Positions 62,380 to 64,000 of a stretch of DNA of 64,000 nt are shown here, in pieces. This DNA comes from Pseudoalteromonas umbrosa (GTDB lineage: Bacteria; Pseudomonadota; Gammaproteobacteria; Enterobacterales; Alteromonadaceae). The notes under the pieces are model-generated. The model did not search any database and had not been told where the DNA came from. It saw only the letters and a program-made list of their open reading frames with translations. Both the position numbers and the translations under genes were made by a program. The DNA lies in NCBI RefSeq assembly GCF_030125375.1, contig NZ_JASJUU010000003.1:262247-326246 (forward strand), written 5' to 3'. How positions within the stretch are numbered: position 1 is the first letter of the stretch; every line of letters starts with the position of its first letter.

Positions 62380-62897
62380 AGTTATTGATAATCGAGGATG
62401 ATATTGCCTTTTCTAATACGCTGGCAAGGCGAATGTCCAAAATGGGCTTTGAGTGTCAAATAGTTAATCGAGAGGAAGAGATAGTTTCTCATTGCGAAAC
62501 TTTTCTACCGGAGTATGTGCTGTTAGACATGAAACTAGAGCACTCGTCAGGGTTACAGCACATTGGCGCAATTAGGCAAGTATTATCCAGCGCAAAGATA
62601 GTTTTACTTACAGGCTTTGCAAGTATTGCTACTGCGGTTGAGGCCATTAAGCTCGGCGCTGATGATTATTTAACAAAGCCCGCTGATACTAAGTTGATTG
62701 CGAAAAAGCTATTGGGTGAAGATGTGGTGATTGCAGACACATTTGAATCTACCATGTCACCAGAGCGGCTAGAGTGGGAGCATATACAACAAACCTTGCA
62801 GGCAAATGATGGGAATGTCTCCGAAACAGCTCGCCAGCTAAACATGCACAGAAGAACATTGCAGCGAAAACTACAGAAAAAACCTGTATCTAAATAA
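62376..62897 (+). CDS. RegA/PrrA/RoxR-like response regulator with Fis-type HTH
   Basis: A 173-residue response regulator. The receiver has E-D-D at residues 7-9, phospho-acceptor D51 in L-L-D-M-K, T in L-L-T-G-F-A and K in T-K-P-A. The C-terminal helix-turn-helix N-V-S-E-T-A-R-Q-L-N-M-H-R-R-T-L-Q-R-K-L is the highly conserved RegA/PrrA/ActR recognition unit. Four-base overlap with the sensor gene indicates translational coupling. Expected to bind DNA as a dimer and adjust electron-transport genes to redox state. Confidence 0.9.
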   Translation: MKLLIIEDDIAFSNTLARRMSKMGFECQIVNREEEIVSHCETFLPEYVLLDMKLEHSSGLQHIGAIRQVLSSAKIVLLTGFASIATAVEAIKLGADDYLTKPADTKLIAKKLLGEDVVIADTFESTMSPERLEWEHIQQTLQANDGNVSETARQLNMHRRTLQRKLQKKPVSK

Positions 62898-62973
62898 CCT
62901 ACTGATACACATATATTGCCCTATTGATAGATTTTAACTAAATTGAAAATAGTGAAACAATGGGGCAGTGCTC

Positions 62974-63378
62974 ATGTATGTATATGACATCAATATAATT
63001 GCGGTACTACTTGCTGCACTCAGTTCTTTTCTGCTCGGTGGGATATGGTATTCGCCATTATTGTTTCAACGCACATGGCTTGAGGGAGCAGGTTTAACTG
63101 AACTTGATTTGAAAGCGGCGAATCATAAAGCCATTTTCTTGGGCTCATTTTTTTTAAGTTTTGTTGCGTCCGTTGCAGTAGCCACCTTGGTAGACAAGGG
63201 GGCAACTGTAATAGATACCATGTCGTTTGGATTATTTATTGGTATATTGTTTGTGGCAAGCTCTTTTGGTGTGAGTTACTTGTTTGAACAAAGGCCGCTT
63301 AAATTATTTCTGGTGAATGCTGGCTATCACACGTTACAATTCACGCTAATTGGGTTTGTGATAGGGAGTTTAAACTAA
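62974..63378 (+). CDS. DUF1761 family membrane protein
   Basis: A 134-residue protein with four predicted membrane helices. The N-terminal L-G-G-I-W-Y-S-P-L-L-F and the F-L-G-S-F helix are typical of DUF1761. GGGG at 62962-62965 supports the ATG at 62974; a GTG two codons earlier is also in frame. The next gene starts directly after its stop codon, suggesting coupled translation. Function unknown. Confidence 0.82.
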   Translation: MYVYDINIIAVLLAALSSFLLGGIWYSPLLFQRTWLEGAGLTELDLKAANHKAIFLGSFFLSFVASVAVATLVDKGATVIDTMSFGLFIGILFVASSFGVSYLFEQRPLKLFLVNAGYHTLQFTLIGFVIGSLN

Positions 63379-63630
63379 TTGGCAAAACCGAACAAAAAAG
63401 GCCCTGTTAGAACAGTTGACATCTTTTGCGCAAATTGTAAAGCAAAGCTTTTCAAATACCGAAAAGGCGGAAAGGGCAGCTTAATAAAGTGTTTTATTGA
63501 GCGTATTAGTGTAGATCACACCAATAATCAGACTCATTGTCCCGAGTGTGAGCAGGAATTTTCCCGTAAAACTTTGATTAGGGGGGCACCCGCACTGAAA
63601 ATTGTTGGCAATAAGGTGACTTTTAAATAA
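63379..63630 (+). CDS. Small zinc-ribbon protein with TTG start
   Basis: An 83-residue basic protein with two Cys pairs, F-C-A-N-C-K-A-K-L and H-C-P-E-C-E-Q-E-F, spaced as in zinc ribbons, and the flanks K-Y-R-K-G-G-K-G-S-L-I-K-C-F and A-P-A-L-K-I-V-G-N-K-V. The start codon is TTG, directly after the stop of the DUF1761 gene, with GGGAG about ten bases upstream inside that gene. Probably a small nucleic-acid- or protein-binding module; I do not recognise a characterised family. Confidence 0.72.
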   Translation: MAKPNKKGPVRTVDIFCANCKAKLFKYRKGGKGSLIKCFIERISVDHTNNQTHCPECEQEFSRKTLIRGAPALKIVGNKVTFK

Positions 63631-63785
63631 CACCCTTATCGATAAGGACAATTATCCTGTTTTCTCGTCTCTATTTTTAAGATACTTACAAAGTTTGTGC
63701 TGTTTCAACGATTGAAAGTCACCCTACCCATGGAAAAGGGCCAGCGTGTTTGGGTGAGTATCCACAAAGATATATGGACAAAAAC

Positions 63786-64000
63786 ATGATTGATATTTTA
63801 TTTGATGTAATTGGTATGACTGGTACTTTTCTAGTAGTTGGCGCATTCTTTTTGCTACAGCTTGAAAAAGTCACGCCAGATGGCCTCAAATATAACCTCA
63901 TGAACCTTTCTGGTGCAATATTGCTACTTATCAGTTTGTGCTATAACTTCAACCTTGCAAGCTTTGTGATTGAGCTATTCTGGATAGTCGCTTCACTCAT
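63786..64000 (+). CDS. CBU_0592-like small membrane protein, partial at window end
   Basis: An open frame that runs off the window (71 codons seen). It has two to three membrane helices and the pattern M-I-D-I-L-F-D-V-I-G-M-T-G-T-F-L-V-V-G-A, N-L-M-N-L-S-G-A-I-L-L, V-I-E-L-F-W-I-V-A-S-L. This resembles the CBU_0592 family of small membrane proteins. An in-frame ATG at 63774 is an alternative start. Function unknown. Confidence 0.65.
   Translation, partial: MIDILFDVIGMTGTFLVVGAFFLLQLEKVTPDGLKYNLMNLSGAILLLISLCYNFNLASFVIELFWIVASL

Noticed and set aside
63634-63647. Palindrome CCTTATCGATAAGG after the zinc-ribbon gene
   Set aside because: It has no loop and no T tract, so it is not a normal terminator, and there is no second copy to support an operator.

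Overview
The window looks like a chromosomal segment of a marine gammaproteobacterium of the Pseudoalteromonas / Alteromonadales type. The grounds are moderate-to-low GC, two large TonB-dependent receptors, many sensor kinases, a LacI-controlled trehalose locus, paired bacterioferritins next to MnSOD, a RegB/RegA-type redox pair and E. coli-like housekeeping enzymes (LtaE, YgeA, RlmF, PepD, Tdk). I saw no rRNA, tRNA, IS element, prophage or CRISPR array.

Layout. 1-7.1 kb: end of a response-regulator domain, a DUF2938 membrane protein, a cupin, threonine aldolase, two tandem outer-membrane beta-barrel paralogues, an amino-acid racemase and a secreted zinc phospholipase C-like protein. 7.4-14.0 kb: a self-contained sugar locus (TonB receptor, LacI regulator, MFS transporter, cytosolic trehalase) with two matching LacI-type palindromes, one before the receptor and one before the transporter. 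14.2-16.3 kb: a His-rich AztD-like lipoprotein behind a textbook Zur box, and a small tail-anchored protein. 16.4-20.8 kb: two paralogous WD40-like lipoproteins, a membrane protein with a degenerate NERD domain, and a CDF metal transporter with an altered metal site. 20.9-23.7 kb: a hybrid kinase with a TTG start behind a possible Shine-Dalgarno-masking hairpin.

24.5-40.7 kb is one reading frame of about 5,414 codons. It has three ~670-residue N-terminal repeats with perfect EF-hand-like loops, then Ig-like, cadherin-like, Calx-beta, TSP3 and choice-of-anchor-U modules. It ends in an internal GlyGly-CTERM-like helix fused in frame to a signal-peptide-like segment and an outer-membrane beta-barrel. 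This is the most unusual object in the window.

40.7-43.7 kb is an iron/oxidative-stress block: bfd, two complementary bacterioferritin subunits (one keeps the ferroxidase ligands, the other the haem Met), a small helical protein and sodA, with Fur-box-like sites. 43.8-50 kb: an orphan periplasmic binding protein, thymidine kinase, a REC-kinase protein, a PAS hybrid kinase, RlmF and an alpha/beta hydrolase. 51.2-55.3 kb: a TPR-sulfotransferase paired with a TonB receptor. 55.8-64 kb: a LETM1-like small protein, an M17 aminopeptidase convergent with PepD, a FabH-like synthase, an NTF2-like protein, a RegB/RegA-like pair, DUF1761, a zinc-ribbon protein and the start of a CBU_0592-like membrane protein.

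Functions are assigned by reading translations and motifs by eye; no database search was run. Starts were moved where the leftmost in-frame start lacked a ribosome-binding site or a later one gave a better site or signal peptide.
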